DNA of 64,000 bases from Gonatopus flavifemur (taxonomy: Eukaryota > Arthropoda > Insecta > Hymenoptera > Dryinidae), in the NCBI GenBank assembly GCA_018340375.1, contig JAFFJZ010000046.1, positions 1,550,001 to 1,614,000 of the forward strand, in the 5' to 3' direction. This document shows, piece after piece, positions 44,543 through 56,677 of the stretch. Positions within the stretch are counted from its first letter, which is position 1; every line of letters begins with the position of its first letter. The notes under the pieces are model-generated. The model was given only the letters and a program-made list of their open reading frames with translations, was not told the origin of the DNA and did not search any database. The translations under genes and the position numbers were made by a program.

Positions 44543-45901
44543 TTGTTTGATACAACGGCTTGTAAATGTCCTGGGTTTAACGAGCTTTGTCACTGTCCGA
44601 GTGAAAAAAGGGTTCCCAAAATCCAACAAGAGTCCCACATCGAACAAAGAACTCACAGAAAAGTGATCGTAGGCCGAATAGATTCAGTTGAAACTTCAAA
44701 ATTCAGCGAAAGAAACGAGCCTGAATCTGAGGAAAGATCTATTCCCTTCACTCCTGCGAATATTGTCTCATTCAGTATGTCACGGAACATACAAGAAGTC
44801 GGGGGCATTACCGATAATACCGATACCGATGACGATGCTACAGTCGATGAAGAATTCGAACCATCTTTACGTATCGCTCGTGAATCCAGCAGTAACCAGA
44901 TGCGAATGAAGCTGACAAACTCTGCTTTAGTGGCCCAGAGGTTCGGCATTTCGAACAGGGCAGCGGCAGCTTTTGGTTCAGCTTTGCTTCAAGATGTAGG
45001 GATGGTAACTGAGAGCGAAAAAACATTTGTTATCGATAAAAACAAAATATCCAGGGAAAAACGCCGAACTGGAAAACAACTTCGAATAGTAACTCAACAA
45101 AATAATAATTATATAACTGGTTTGTATTTTGATGGCTGCCATGATAGCACGTTATTTAAAGAGAAACATGGCGCCAAATATTTCCAAAGTACGATAAAAG
45201 ATGATCATTATTCACTTATTGGAGAACCAGGATCACAATATGTCGGCCACGTATCACCTGAATCAGGTTGTAGCTCTGTTATAGCAGAAAGTATTTCCTC
45301 TTACATGGATGATCAAGTTTCTAGTGGTGTGTTAAATATTCGTGTCGTTGGCTGCGACGGAACCAATATGGATACAGGGATTCATAAAGAAGTCATCAGA
45401 GTCATGGAAGAAAAACTTGACCGACCACTCCAGTGGATCATTTGTCTTCTGCATTCCAATGAATTGCCCCTTCGGCATCTTTTCACCCATGTCGATGGTT
45501 CGACTCCTGGATCAGCAAATTATTGTGGTCCCATTGGCAAGAATTTGAAAGAGTGTGAGGGACGCCCTGTTGTATGTTTCCAAACCATTGGTAGTCAGCT
45601 TCCTGACATTGACCGATCTCTCCTCAGTAAAGACCAAAAGTATTTGTTGCGTATATGTTCTGCCATTGAAGTCGGTCAGGTGTCGGATGAGCTGGCGAAG
45701 TCTGAGCCAGGTGCTCTGAATTACTCACGTTGGATAACTACAGCTGATAGAATTTTGAGGCTCTACGTTTCAACTCAACATCCTACTGCACATTTGGAAT
45801 TGTTGGTTAATTTCATTTTGGAAGTTTACGCTCCTCCATGGTACCGAATACGACCAGAATCCTCTATCAAAGATCTCAGACCATTTGTATCAATTCCATG
45901 A
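44543..45901 (+). CDS. Transposase-like protein of the hAT-like element
   Basis: An uninterrupted 452-codon frame. After an acidic, Ser/Thr-rich first ~110 residues come NSALVAQRFGISNRAAAAFG (HTH-like), KNKISREKRRTGKQ, YITGLYFDGCHDSTLF, IRVVGCDGTNMDTGIHKEVI, and LQWIICLLHSNELPLRHLFT followed by GPIGKNLKECEGRPVV. The LHxNELPLRHL block marks a family of insect transposon-linked proteins annotated only as uncharacterised; the Asp residues in DGCHD and GCDGTN could be catalytic. The frame sits centrally between the element's inverted repeats. The only sizeable intact frame here. Confidence 0.65.
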   Translation: MFDTTACKCPGFNELCHCPSEKRVPKIQQESHIEQRTHRKVIVGRIDSVETSKFSERNEPESEERSIPFTPANIVSFSMSRNIQEVGGITDNTDTDDDATVDEEFEPSLRIARESSSNQMRMKLTNSALVAQRFGISNRAAAAFGSALLQDVGMVTESEKTFVIDKNKISREKRRTGKQLRIVTQQNNNYITGLYFDGCHDSTLFKEKHGAKYFQSTIKDDHYSLIGEPGSQYVGHVSPESGCSSVIAESISSYMDDQVSSGVLNIRVVGCDGTNMDTGIHKEVIRVMEEKLDRPLQWIICLLHSNELPLRHLFTHVDGSTPGSANYCGPIGKNLKECEGRPVVCFQTIGSQLPDIDRSLLSKDQKYLLRICSAIEVGQVSDELAKSEPGALNYSRWITTADRILRLYVSTQHPTAHLELLVNFILEVYAPPWYRIRPESSIKDLRPFVSIP

Positions 45902-46220
45902 ATTTCATTTGATTTTTTTACAGCTTCATCCAATGATTGATCGAACAAAGTTATTATTCTGAATGTATTGAGACGAATGAAGAGTTTTTCTCACGAATAA
46001 TGACCAGAGGCAAGGTTCAGAAGATAAAAAATTGGTTTATAAAGGATTGTTATGATTTTTGCCAAATTTCGAATTTTCAAGGCTCTTGCCGGAACCGAAT
46101 ATGTTGACTCACAGAACTGGGGTTCCACACAGTTATGACTGATCCCAAATAGAAGTATTTCCGCACTAAGGCCAAACGATTCCATCACTCTTTGTTTCTT
46201 CGGCCCGCCCTACTACAAGT

Positions 46221-46527
46221 ACACTCCACGAGTTCATCGAACCATGGACCCCCTCGAAGCAAACCGTACCTCCACGGTGACCCCGCGGAATCTCCACTAG
46301 GCCCGGCCAGCCGATTGACGCGACGACGCAAACCTACACCCACGCCACTTTCACTCACTCCACACACACACAACTAGAGGTAAGAAACCAATGTTACTCT
46401 GTATCTTTTTTGTGACCACCCAAAAATATATCCATCGATATTATTGTGCTACATACGCGGGTCTCACTCTCAGTTCCTCCGCACACCCCGTCCTCTGAAA
46501 AGTCGCCTCCAAATCCATCCATCATAG
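46221..46527 (+). repeat. 5' LTR, second part
   Basis: Continues the LTR after the hAT-like insertion: cactccacgagttcatcg to ccatccatcat. It corresponds to 53263-53317 plus 56678-56925 in the 3' LTR. The 3' edge is set by the primer-binding site. Confidence 0.85.
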
Positions 46528-46540
46528 TGGCGCCCAACGC
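46528..46540 (+). promoter_or_regulatory. Primer-binding site (tRNA-Lys type)
   Basis: TGGCGCCCAACG directly follows the 5' LTR. TGGCGCCCAACG is the sequence complementary to the 3' end of tRNA-Lys used by a number of insect gypsy elements. Confidence 0.7.
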
Positions 46541-48061
46541 AAAAACCCACATACGTCACATACAAGCACACATACACACTCAAACAAACAAAGACACATT
46601 ATCAAGCATACATACACAGCGAACATACGTATGGAGATAACACATAAATACACATGAATACACATAAATACACATAAATACACATATATACACACTAAAA
46701 CACATAAGAACACAACGGATTTTTTCCCTCCGATATTTTGCACACCTCTACCCATCTATGTTTCACGGAATACTCAAATAAAATATCGATACATATATGT
46801 AATAGAAGGGAAATCGGATTTATATACACAAAGTCGTATAGAAAAAATATACAACAAAAAGGAATACACATAGAGCATATCAAACACGTAAAGACAAGAT
46901 ACAAAGAAGAAGAAAAACGTTACAATAGCAAGAAAATCGATCAGAAACTAATCGAACACCGTGTATATAAATTCCATAGAACAACAATACAAAATCCATC
47001 ATATGTAAAGGAAATTATATTTGTACGAATATCATACAAAGGTATCGGAGCGTGTGTGTGCACGCATGCATGCATGTGAGAAATCATAGGAACACGCGTA
47101 CACACACACGAATAAGCCTAACACGAACAGCGAACAAGGAGAAGCTTGGATAACGAGACACAACATAGACAAAGACATACCACCCAAACAGAATATAAAA
47201 TCAAACTTTTACACAAGACAGTTTCCTAAGAAATAACCAAGAATTCATCGATGAGACAAACCATTCATTAAAACATTTCAACCACCCGAACGTACAACAA
47301 AGACAAAGACAATGGCGAAATGGACAACGAGAACGACCAGTGTTTCGGCCTTCGCCATGCTGACATGAGGAAAAGTGATCCAATGAGAAGTTATGTATTA
47401 TAGAAATTGTTTTGAACAAATAAACAGCCTCAAATACAGAGGGAAATGAAAGGAGCGAGAAGTGGACTGTACGGAAAGGAATGGAAATCGATTCTGTCTC
47501 ACTGTGGGTCGAGAAATGAACTAATAAGATGTTAATTTAACAATATGATTCAAATTCAAATGTGAATAACAATCAAAGGGATCAGCTCCCCGATAATGAA
47601 AGAAAGAACAATAAAGTATTACCTTGGCTAGTACATAAGTACCTCAAGAAACGATAGTATAAGAAAAGAGCGAATCTGGCCAAGATTCCCAAACATTCAT
47701 GCACACAACTCACACACCCGTTGCGGTGCACCGTCTGAAGCCGCGTAGGATCCGGGTTCAGTCAAGATTAACGATGAATCCAGGGTGATCCAGAAGGCCT
47801 CCAGGATGAATTGTGTCACAGGAGCGAATAATACCACGAGAAACTCACGACTGTATCCACAACGTAATACGAGAAGAGTTGAAATTGATATCCAACGAGA
47901 GAGAGATAGAGCGCTCAACCACGTGGAGAAATGCGGGATAGAACAAACGGGGTTTCGCTATGAGAGACTTGTCGCGAACTGAACTTCTCGATGATTGACG
48001 AGGTGATGTAATGAGAAAGTGCTGACCTCCCACCTTTCACCCAATTAGTTCCTGAATCCCG
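46541..48061 (+). other. Long gypsy leader (5' UTR)
   Basis: About 1.5 kb between the primer site and gag, A/C-rich with many acac and cata repeats and no conserved frame. Long for a gypsy leader. Confidence 0.6.
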
Positions 48062-48938
48062 ATGACTTGCCGGGATACAGAGCAGATGGAAGTTTTGCTG
48101 TCTGCAGGCGTTACGCCTGAACAACCAGAAGGAGACAGAAACAGTACGATGTTGAAAAATTTTTCACATAGAGATTCTGACTATAATAACGAACTAAGTA
48201 GAGCAGAATTGAACAACACGCATAGAATACATAGACAGGAACACGTAGAACCGGAAATCACAGTAGGAAACTCAATAGATGGGAATAGAAATCACACATT
48301 GGACGAAATAGATGGTTATGAAACAGACATAGAAACCGAACCAGAAAGGGGTAGGAATTCCACACGGAACGATAGTGGAGAAGAGATAATACAGAATGAC
48401 ACATACAGGATAGAACCATACAGCACAAGAAACAGGACACAGAGGAAACCACGACTACCAGTGACGAACTTAGATATAAGATTGGGCGGGAACGAAACAG
48501 AAGACCCCGAACAATTTTTATTGAAACAAGCACAATACCAAAACACATACACATTCACAGACAGAGAAATACTACTACTCCTATTACAAATATTGCACAA
48601 CATAGCATACAAATGGCATACACTCAATCATAGGAAATGGGAAAACTTACAAGAATTTGAAAAAGATTTCAGGGAAACATTCTTTCCACATGATTACACA
48701 GGAAGATTAGAGGACACGCTCACACACAACGAGGACCACCACTGTCACCGATACCCGCATACCCACCAAACACACAGCGGGGGAGAAACCAAATGCTAGG
48801 AACAACACACACCCAAACTAACACTCGACAATACCCAAACACAAGCAGAAACACGGGAACAATCCCAAGAGGATGTTTTAATTGCGGCCAACAAGGACAT
48901 TGGAGGATAAATTGTCCAAACAACCAAAAAAACTAACA
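48062..48938 (+). pseudogene. gypsy gag with CCHC zinc knuckle
   Basis: ATG at 48062 (MTCRDTEQMEVLLSAGVTP). A hydrophilic N-terminus with many Asn, Glu and Arg is followed by a capsid-like stretch (EDPEQFLLKQAQ, EREILLLLLQ-like, WENLQEFEKDFRETFFP). A frameshift near 48733 leads to a Pro-rich linker and the knuckle CFNCGQQGHWRINC (48874-48915). Gag forms the particle and binds element RNA. Confidence 0.75.
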
Positions 48939-49018
48939 AAGGGGCGGAGACGGGTGGAAGGAACCCCCTTAAGGAACACAACGCAAACACGCGGACACAA
49001 AATTACGATAGACAGGGA

Positions 49019-49700
49019 AGAACACGACCCAAGACCATACGTAGAAGTGCGGATAGGAGATGGGATAACAAGCGCACTAATAGATCCACACGTACAGACG
49101 CAAACACAGGAATCATGGGATTACCAGAAGAACAACAAATAAAAATACACAAGCCGGAAGAAGCGACAGTAATAACAGCGGATGGATCGGAAGCTGAGAT
49201 AATACGAACAATCGAACCATCAGTAATTATACAGGGAAAACCATACAAACTGACAATACGAATACCACCAACCCTACAATACACACTCATATGAGGGATA
49301 GATAGTTTGAAGAAAATGAAAACAACAATCACATTCAATGGAAACAAACAGGATAAACACTTAGAACAAAGAGAAACAAAGAAAAACGGAACACGAAACA
49401 CTAAGACAGGGAATGAAAAAACGGAAATCACGGAACAACACAGCACACGCAAAAGAAGAGTGCTACTGCCAACACTTGAAATCAAAGCGAACACGAAATT
49501 ATACCCAAACGCACCGATATTAGATGAAAAACAAGTAGAGGAAATGCTATACGGATTGGATCTCCAAAAACAAGAAATAGGATTCGTTAACAGTGTAAAA
49601 GGATTAGAAGCATACGAAAAAGAGCAAATCGATGAAATAATACAAGAATTTACACAGAACACGAAGGACACACTATAACACACAGAACTAGTGAAGCACA
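49019..49700 (+). pseudogene. gypsy protease and linker remnant
   Basis: RPYVEVRIGDGITSALID aligns with the start of a retroviral-type aspartic protease, but the active-site DTG is replaced (ALIDPHVQT), and stops and frame changes follow. The linker frame 49307-49678 (LYPNAPILDEKQVEEMLYG, YEKEQIDEIIQEFTQNT) leads into RT, as in gypsy Pol. Confidence 0.55.
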
Positions 49701-49744
49701 AAATGGAACTAGAGAAGAACGAACTGAAAAAACAAAAACCTCAC

Positions 49745-50428
49745 AACACATGACCAAAAATTTCGCAACACATGCACATAGAAGTAGATAGGATGTTACA
49801 AGGAAATATAATAGAGCCATCCGACGGTGACTGGTCAAGCCTAGTAGTCATGATCCAAAAACCGAGTAAAACATACAGATTTTGAATCGACTTTAAATAT
49901 CTTACCTCACTCACAAAGAAAGACGCGTACCCAATACCAATAATGACAAACATACTAGACAGACTGAACACAGCAAACTACATATCAAAAATCGATTCGA
50001 GCCAAGCATATTTCCAAATATTATTCGAAAAGAACAGCGAACAAATGACGGCATTCACAGTCCCGAGAAAAGGATTATACCAATCCAACAAAATGCCATA
50101 CGGACTGACGAACGCGACCGCGGCATTTCAAAGACTAATGGACGAACCAATAGGACCGGACTCAGAACCCTACGCATTTTCATACCTAGATGACATAATG
50201 ATAGTAACAAAAACCCTAGAAGAACACCTTTATTGGCTGAGAACAACCCCGCAGGAGATTACGAATGCGGACTCAACAATAAACAAGGAAAAATGGGAAT
50301 TTGGATGCGAACAGGTGAAATACCTAGGATACATGGTAAACAGAAACGGATTACACATAGGCACGGACAAAATACAACCAATATCAAATCACACACAACC
50401 AAAAACGTTCAGACGGATTCGTGGATAA
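49745..50428 (+). pseudogene. gypsy reverse transcriptase
   Basis: HIEVDRMLQGNIIEPSDGDW then IDFKYLTSLTKKDAYPIP (with an in-frame TGA before IDF), SKIDSSQAYFQI, AFTVPRKGLYQSNKMPYGLT, FQRLMD and YLDDIMIV (50183-50194 encode YLDD). The thumb region continues to VKYLGYMVNRNGLHIG. Several stops outside the core. Confidence 0.88.
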
Positions 50429-50468
50429 ACGGGTATGACATCATGGTACGGAAGATTCATACCAAACT

Positions 50469-51488
50469 TTGCCCAAAAAAACGGAACCAATTAGCAGATT
50501 ATTGAAAGGGAACTGCAGAGAAAAATGGAGAAAAGAACAGGATGGAGCATTGCAAGAAATAAAACACATACTTACAACACCACCAGTATTAAAACAACGG
50601 GACTTCACAGAAGCATTTTTCATACACACAGACGCCAGCGACTTAGGGCGGGGAGCAATGATTACACAAACACACGATGAAACTGAACACGTAATAGCGT
50701 ACGCGAGCGGAACACTAAACGACGCGGAAGAAAACTACTCAGGAACAGAGAAAGAGTTCCAAGCGGTAGAATGGGCGATAGAAAAGTTGAGACCGTACAT
50801 AGGAGGGGGAAAATTCACGGTCATAACAGATCACGCGGCGCTGAAATGGTTACACAACCTGAAAGACCCTAAAGGTAGATCAGCGAGATGGGCATTAGAA
50901 TTAAAACATCATGATTACGAAATGATACATAGGAAAGAAAAGGAACACCACGTCCCAGACGCACTATCACGACAAAAAAACACAGAAAGAACAGCACACA
51001 TAACACAAACAACAGACACATGGTACAATTACAAAAAACAACAAGTACAGAAACACCCGGACGAAAACAAGAATTGGACGATCAAGGACGGGAACCTATA
51101 CTCTCACAGGCCAAACCCACTACATTCAGATATACTGCCAGATAATAACCCATGGAAACCAATAGCACCAAAACAGTTACAAAATAGAATATCAATCGAA
51201 AATCACAAAAACCCACAGGCAGGTCATGTAGGGATCAAAAGAACATACGCAAGAATAGCAGAAAATTACTTTTGGCCAGGAATATGGAGGGACGTAACGA
51301 GATACGTAAAAAAATGCGATAAATGCCAGGAATCCAAGGTCAATCAACAAAAACCAGCAGGGCTCATGAGAAAAAGAATCGTAGGAGAACCCTGGACAGT
51401 AGTATCGATGAATATAATGGGACCTAAACCAATAACCAAAAACAGACAACAATATATATCAGTTATAACGGACCTATACACAAAATGA
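50469..51488 (+). pseudogene. gypsy RNase H and integrase N-terminus
   Basis: One 339-codon frame. The RT connection ends in LTTPPVLKQRDF, then RNase H (FFIHTDASDLGRGAMI, YSGTEKEFQAVEWAIEKLR, TVITDHAALKWL, HVPDALSRQ). The integrase zinc-binding domain follows (GHVGIKRTYARIAENYFWPG, CDKCQESK), then the core start VVSMNIMGPKPI. The catalytic Asp expected in the MDIMGP motif is Asn. It ends at a TGA where Trp is usual (TK-stop-TG). Confidence 0.88.
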
Positions 51489-52004
51489 ACAGGAATAGCC
51501 CCCATGAGGGAAGCCGATGCAGAAACAGTACACAAAATAGTTAAAACACAATTGATATCCAGATGGGGAACCCCCCCGGTAGTAGTAACAGATGATGGCC
51601 AACCATTCGTGAATAAACTAATGAAAAAGCTGATAGAATCACTAGGGATCAGACACATGACAACATCCCCATACCACCCACAAGCAAACCCAATGGAGAG
51701 AAGCAATAGAACAATTGATGCAATGATGAGAACATTTTTAAACAGTAACCACAAGAACTGGGGAGAACACTTAGAAGATTTACAGTTCACAATTAACACC
51801 AGCAAACACAGCTCCACAAAATGTACATCAGCATTCCTGAACCTAGGCAGGGAACTCACACCACTACAATCATTAAAACACGACGTAGAGAACACGCGAG
51901 GAATAGAACACACAGGCATAAATCACTGGACAGACAAACTTAAAAATCTACAAATAATTGAAGAAGGAGTACAAAAACACTTGTCAGAAGCGAACGAAAA
52001 ATAA
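51489..52004 (+). pseudogene. gypsy integrase catalytic core and C-terminus
   Basis: In frame after the TGA: PPVVVTDDGQPFVNKLMKKL (second Asp), TTSPYHPQANPMERSNRTID (catalytic Glu), NWGEHLEDLQFTINTSKHSS, AFLNLGREL. Integrase joins element DNA to the genome. Confidence 0.85.
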
Positions 52005-53034
52005 ACACACCATCCTAATTTACTCAGAAGAAACACAGAATTCAAAACAGGGGATAGAGCATTAGAATTGAACCACAAACTATCTTCGGAACAGAAAGAG
52101 ACAACAAGCAAACGGGATAAACAATACACAGGCCCATATACATTCATCAAAAAATACTCGCCACTGGTATATGAATTAATAAACAGACAGGAAAATTCTA
52201 TCGGAGAAATACACCTTGGAGATCCGAAAAAATTCTACGGATAACTAGACCAAAACCACCAAACATAAACCGAAATAAATAACCCCAAACCCTTCACATC
52301 ACAGACGGAAGACAGAACAACAGAATAGAAATTAGAATGAATCGAGTTGACAATCAGAAAAAAAACAAAGAAACGGAATACATGGATGTATGCGAGCGTA
52401 CACCCACGCACAGGAACACATGGACAATTTTTCCATTTGTATTATCATTATCATTATTCTTTAGTCAGGAGGAAAACGAAATTCTTTGAGTTACACCGCT
52501 TCTCATAGCAGTAAGGATAAACTAAGATCAACAGACCTGGGATAAGCAAACACAAACACACCCACACAAAATGTAAACATGGAAAAAAGACAACGAACAA
52601 ATGTAGAAAAGGAACACCCACACCCACACAAAACGATTGTAAAGTAAAGACACACACACAGAAACAAATGTGGACAAGGAAGTGAACACGTACACACACA
52701 CTACACGAACAGCAAACAGAACAGGAACAAACATAAACGATGAAATGGGAAATAAGGATGAGATAGATAAGACCAAATGAAGAAGAGAAATATTTTTGTT
52801 TTGGAACACACCATATTTTATATAGATTAGGAATAATAAGCGAAACAAAAAAGGGGACAAGAATACACATAGATTCAGCAAACATTATGGAGGAAATGTA
52901 GAATTAAGGAGACACGAACAGGGGGGACAGGGAAACACACAACACCTCAGAAAAGGACAGAGCAAGGAAACAGGGGGCGTACAGTGGAGGGGAGCACACT
53001 ACGCGCACGCTTCGTCTCACCGTGGACGAGGGAG
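52005..53034 (+). other. gypsy 3' internal region, no env seen
   Basis: A remnant of the integrase C-terminal region follows (FKTGDRALELNHKLSSEQK-like, KQYTGPYTFIKKYSPLVYEL), then A/C-rich non-coding sequence up to the LTR. Purine-rich stretches (e.g. gtggaggggag, 52985-52994; gacgagggag, 53025-53034) are candidate polypurine tracts. Confidence 0.5.
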
Positions 53035-53317
53035 TCTAACATAAGTGTTACGAGAAGAGAGCGGAAGGGGGCGCCAGAGAAGAGGTAGATAAGGCAGCAG
53101 CGGCGAGACTCGTAATGAGTCGAGGCGGCAAAGGACAGTTCGTCTCAGGTTCTCGCTACGCTGAGTGATTCGAAATTCCTAGTGTTCGCACGCCCTACGA
53201 GGCCATTCGAAAGTATAGAGAAATCCACCCTCTGGGACAGTGAAACGCTGTACCACGAGTGCACTCCACGAGCTCATCGAACCACGGACCCCCTCGAAGC
53301 AAACCGTACCTCCACGG
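53035..53317 (+). repeat. 3' LTR, first part
   Basis: TCTAACATAAGTGTTACGAG to acctccacgg. Interrupted by the RTE; ACCTCCACGG at 53308-53317 is the left copy of the RTE target duplication. Confidence 0.85.
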
Positions 53318-56300
53318 ATCATCATGAAGTAATCAGTCTTACGACTGGTTTGATGAAACCCTCCAACCCTGTCCATTATCCGCCAAACGTTGAATTCCTA
53401 CATATCTACTACATCCCTTGTCTTGTACGATTTGCTTCATATAACTCGCTCTAGGTCTACCTTTACCAGTTTTACCATTCATTTTCCCTTCTAATATTGT
53501 TTTCAATAAACTCTCATGCCGTAATGTGTGTCCTATAAGATTGCTTCTCCTTTTCACGATGTGTTTCAAAAGATTTCTTCCTTGATTTATCTGCTCGAGT
53601 ACTTCTTCATTTTTGACTTTGTCTATCTATTTTATTCTGAGCATCCTCCTATAACACCACATTTCAGAAGCTTCGAGTCTTCGTTGATCAGTTTCCCCCA
53701 TTGTCCAAGTTTCGCAACCATATAATGCTGTGCTCCAAACGTAACTTTTCAAGAATTCCTTCCTTACTTCCAAGCTTATATTTTTTGAGCATAATAACTG
53801 TCTCTTTTGGTAGAAAGCTTATTTCCCTTGTGCTATTCTTGCTCTTATATCTCTTTCGCTTTTGCCGTTCTCTGTAATTATGCTTCCTAGATATTTGAAT
53901 TCTTTCACCTGTTCAATTGTCTCGGTATCTATTTTGATTTTCGTTCTTCTAGCTGTTTTCGCTGCTGTACACATCATGAATTTTGTTTTGTCTTTATTTA
54001 TATTCATACAATAGTTTTCCAATAATATTGTTCTCATAGTGTTGAGAATATTTTCTAACTCAGTACTACTCGTGGCCTATATAGCTATGTCATCCGCGAA
54101 TCTCAACATACTTATATTTTCTCCCTGAATCTGTAATTTCGATTGAATTTCCTCCTTCACTTCGTTCATTGCTTCTTTTACATATAATCTGAAAATCAGT
54201 GGCGATAATGAGCATCCGTGTCTCACCCCTCTTCTCATTTGTGCTCCCCCTTCCTGACCCTCTTTGTCTATTATTGCACTTTGATTCTCATATAATTTGT
54301 ATATTATTCTTCTATCTTCATACTTTATTCCCACCTTCTTCAGGATCGCAAACATCTTCTCCCAGTCTACATCATCAAAAGCCTTTTGTATATCTACAAA
54401 ACCTATGTACACAGATTTCTTCAGCGCTATCCTTTTCTCTATTACTGCCCTGAGTGCTGGAATTGCTTCTCGCGTTCCCCTATTTTTTCTAAAACCAAAC
54501 TGATCTTCTGCCAATCTACTCTCTATTTTATCTTCCATCCTCCTGTATATAATTTTGGTCAGTATTTTCGAAGCATGTGAAGTTGAACTGATCGTTCTGT
54601 AGTTCTCGAATTTATCTGCCCCTTGTCTTTTCGGGATAGCGACAATTTTATTCTTTTGGAAATCTTCCGGTACTTCTCCTTTTTCGTACATATCTCTAAT
54701 CAATTCAAACAGTGCGTCGCGAGTTCCTTCACTGGAGGCTTTTATAAGGTCCGCACTTATGTCATCTATGCCTGGCGCTTTATTATTTTTCACTTCTTTC
54801 AAAGCCTTATCGAATTCTGATCTGAATATCAAATCTCCCAATTCTTCCTCATCTACATCATCCTCCTTCTCTAGAAGTGCTATATCATCGTTTCCTCTAT
54901 ACAAGTCTTCCACATGATCGATCCACTGTTCTATTTTCTCTTCCGTTTTTATCAATTGTCGTCCTAGAGAGTTTCTAATCTTATTGCTTCTAGATTTCAT
55001 TTGTCCGAAAAATCTTTTAATAATCCTATATGCTTCATCTATTTTTCCTGAATGCAATCTTATTTCTATTTCCTGACATTTCTCTTCTAACCACTGTTCT
55101 TTTGCTTTCCTTGATTCTCTTATTATTTTATTTCTCAATGATTTGTATCGTTGCTGGCCTTCTTGGCTATCATTATCCTTGTATTTTCTTCTTTCATTTA
55201 TCAATTCTAAAATTTCTTCCGTTATCCATGGGTTTTTAGCTTCTACTCCATCATTGTTCAAAATCTTATCCGCACATTCTCTCATATTACCCTACATCTT
55301 TGTCCATCTCCTCTCTATTCCCAAGTCTTTCTTTTTTCGATCTCCCAATTTTTCATCCAACATTTTCTCGAATGCCTCATGTGTTCGTTTTTGCTCGAGG
55401 TTCTTCAAATTCCATCTTTTCTGCATTTTCCTTTTCTTCTTCAGAGATTTGAATTTCAGAGAACATTTCATCATCAACATATCATGATCACTATCTATAT
55501 CTGCACCAGGATAAGTTTTACAGTTTTTTACTTGGTTTCCAAATCTTTGTTTCACTAATATGTAATCGATTTGGGATCTTGCTGTATCTCCTGGCATTTT
55601 CCAAGTGTAGATTCTTCTTGGATGATTTTCGAATAAAGTGTTTGTGATAACCATCTTATGATTTTCACAAAATTCGACTAAACGTTGTCCTCTATCGTTC
55701 CTCCCCCCTAACGCGAAATCTCCTATAATGTTGTCCTCTTTTCCTTGTCTCACTACCGCATTCCAATCCCCCATCACTATCAAATTCTCTTCTCCTCCCA
55801 CATATTCTATCACTTCTTCTATTTCTTCGTACGTTTTTTCAATATCTTCCTCCGAATATGCAGATTTGGGCATGTATACTCGGACTATGACTGTGTCTAC
55901 CGGTTTTGTTCTGATTCCAACCATCATCACACGTTCATTATGTTGCAAATAATTTTTTATTCTATTTCCTACTCTTTTGTGCATTACAATTCCTACACCT
56001 GCTTGACCGTTCTTTGATCCTATACGAATTATTCTATAATTCCCACTCCAGGAATCACCCTCTTGTGGCCATCTCATTTCGCTAATCCCCATTACGTCTA
56101 TATTCAACCTATTCATTTCTAATTTCAAATTTTCTAATTTTCCCGCTTGCCTCAGTGATCTGACATTCCACGCTCCGACTCGAAGAATGTTGTTTCTTTC
56201 CTCCATCCCATTCTCCGGTTTTCGTTCCTTGCTGATGAAGCTTCCTCGAGCAGCTCCACCCGGAGATCCGAACGGGAGACTAGATTACCTCCGGAATATT

Positions 56301-56667
56301 TTACCCGAGAGAGCGCCATCATGTATTGATGAATTTGTTTGTTCGTTTTTGTTACATGATATTCCAGGTTAGGAAAAGGTTTCATTTCCTCGGGAAGTAT
56401 TGAAAAATGTCAAGGAAGGTAGTTTCCCCTTGCTTTCCTCCCGTTCGATTTCGCCGATGTTCCTAGCATTAGGATGATTTCGTTTCTCTCAGTTTGTATT
56501 CTTTCTCTTGAGTAGTTTATTCCACTCAAAAAAAAGATCCAACTCTGAGATACTTATCCTCCCCACCACGTCAAGGAAGCAGATACTACCAGGGATGGAT
56601 AAAGAGGATATCAAGGACAGGTATCATGAATATCCCCCTGGAAGACCCGCAATCATCCTCGGGGAGG
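53318..56667 (-). mobile_element. Near full-length RTE-clade LINE in the gypsy 3' LTR
   Basis: 3.35 kb on the minus strand with a 10-bp target duplication ACCTCCACGG (53308-53317 and 56668-56677); the 5' LTR has one copy at the same place. The 3' end is TTACTTCATGATGAT, as in the truncated copy at 13521-14797. A 5' UTR of about 460 bp precedes the ORF. Confidence 0.92.
53339..56206 (-). pseudogene. RTE ORF: AP-like endonuclease plus reverse transcriptase
   Basis: One continuous frame of about 956 codons starting MEERNNILRVGAWNVRS, with no frameshift and four nonsense codons (TAG 55292-55294, TAG 54077-54079, TAA 53819-53821, TAG near 53630). EN blocks: GAWNVRSL, GISEMRWP, VMGDWNAVV, RSQIDYILV, DSDHDMLMM. 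RT blocks: APGIDDISADL, DQFGFRKNRGT, VDIQKAFDDVDW, GVRHGCSLSPL, RFADDIAI. Typical RTE length. Confidence 0.92.
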
Positions 56668-56677
56668 ACCTCCACGG

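Larger units (their letters stand above)
41832..46212 (+). mobile_element. hAT-like transposon inserted in the gypsy 5' LTR
   Basis: Ends CAGGGCGGGCCGAAAAAACA and, mirrored, TAGGGCGGGCCGAAGAAACA, with inverted repeats of about 280 bp (to ~42124; from ~45926). Flanks CTACGAGT (41824-41831) and CTACAAGT (46213-46220) form an 8-bp duplication with one difference, and the unbroken 3' LTR has one CCACGAGT at this place. Contains a transposase-like gene and a 1.6-kb palindrome. Confidence 0.85.

Noticed and set aside
49003..49701. 232-codon minus frame
   Set aside because: Antisense of the A/C-rich gypsy protease-linker region; Ser/Phe/Val-rich shadow.
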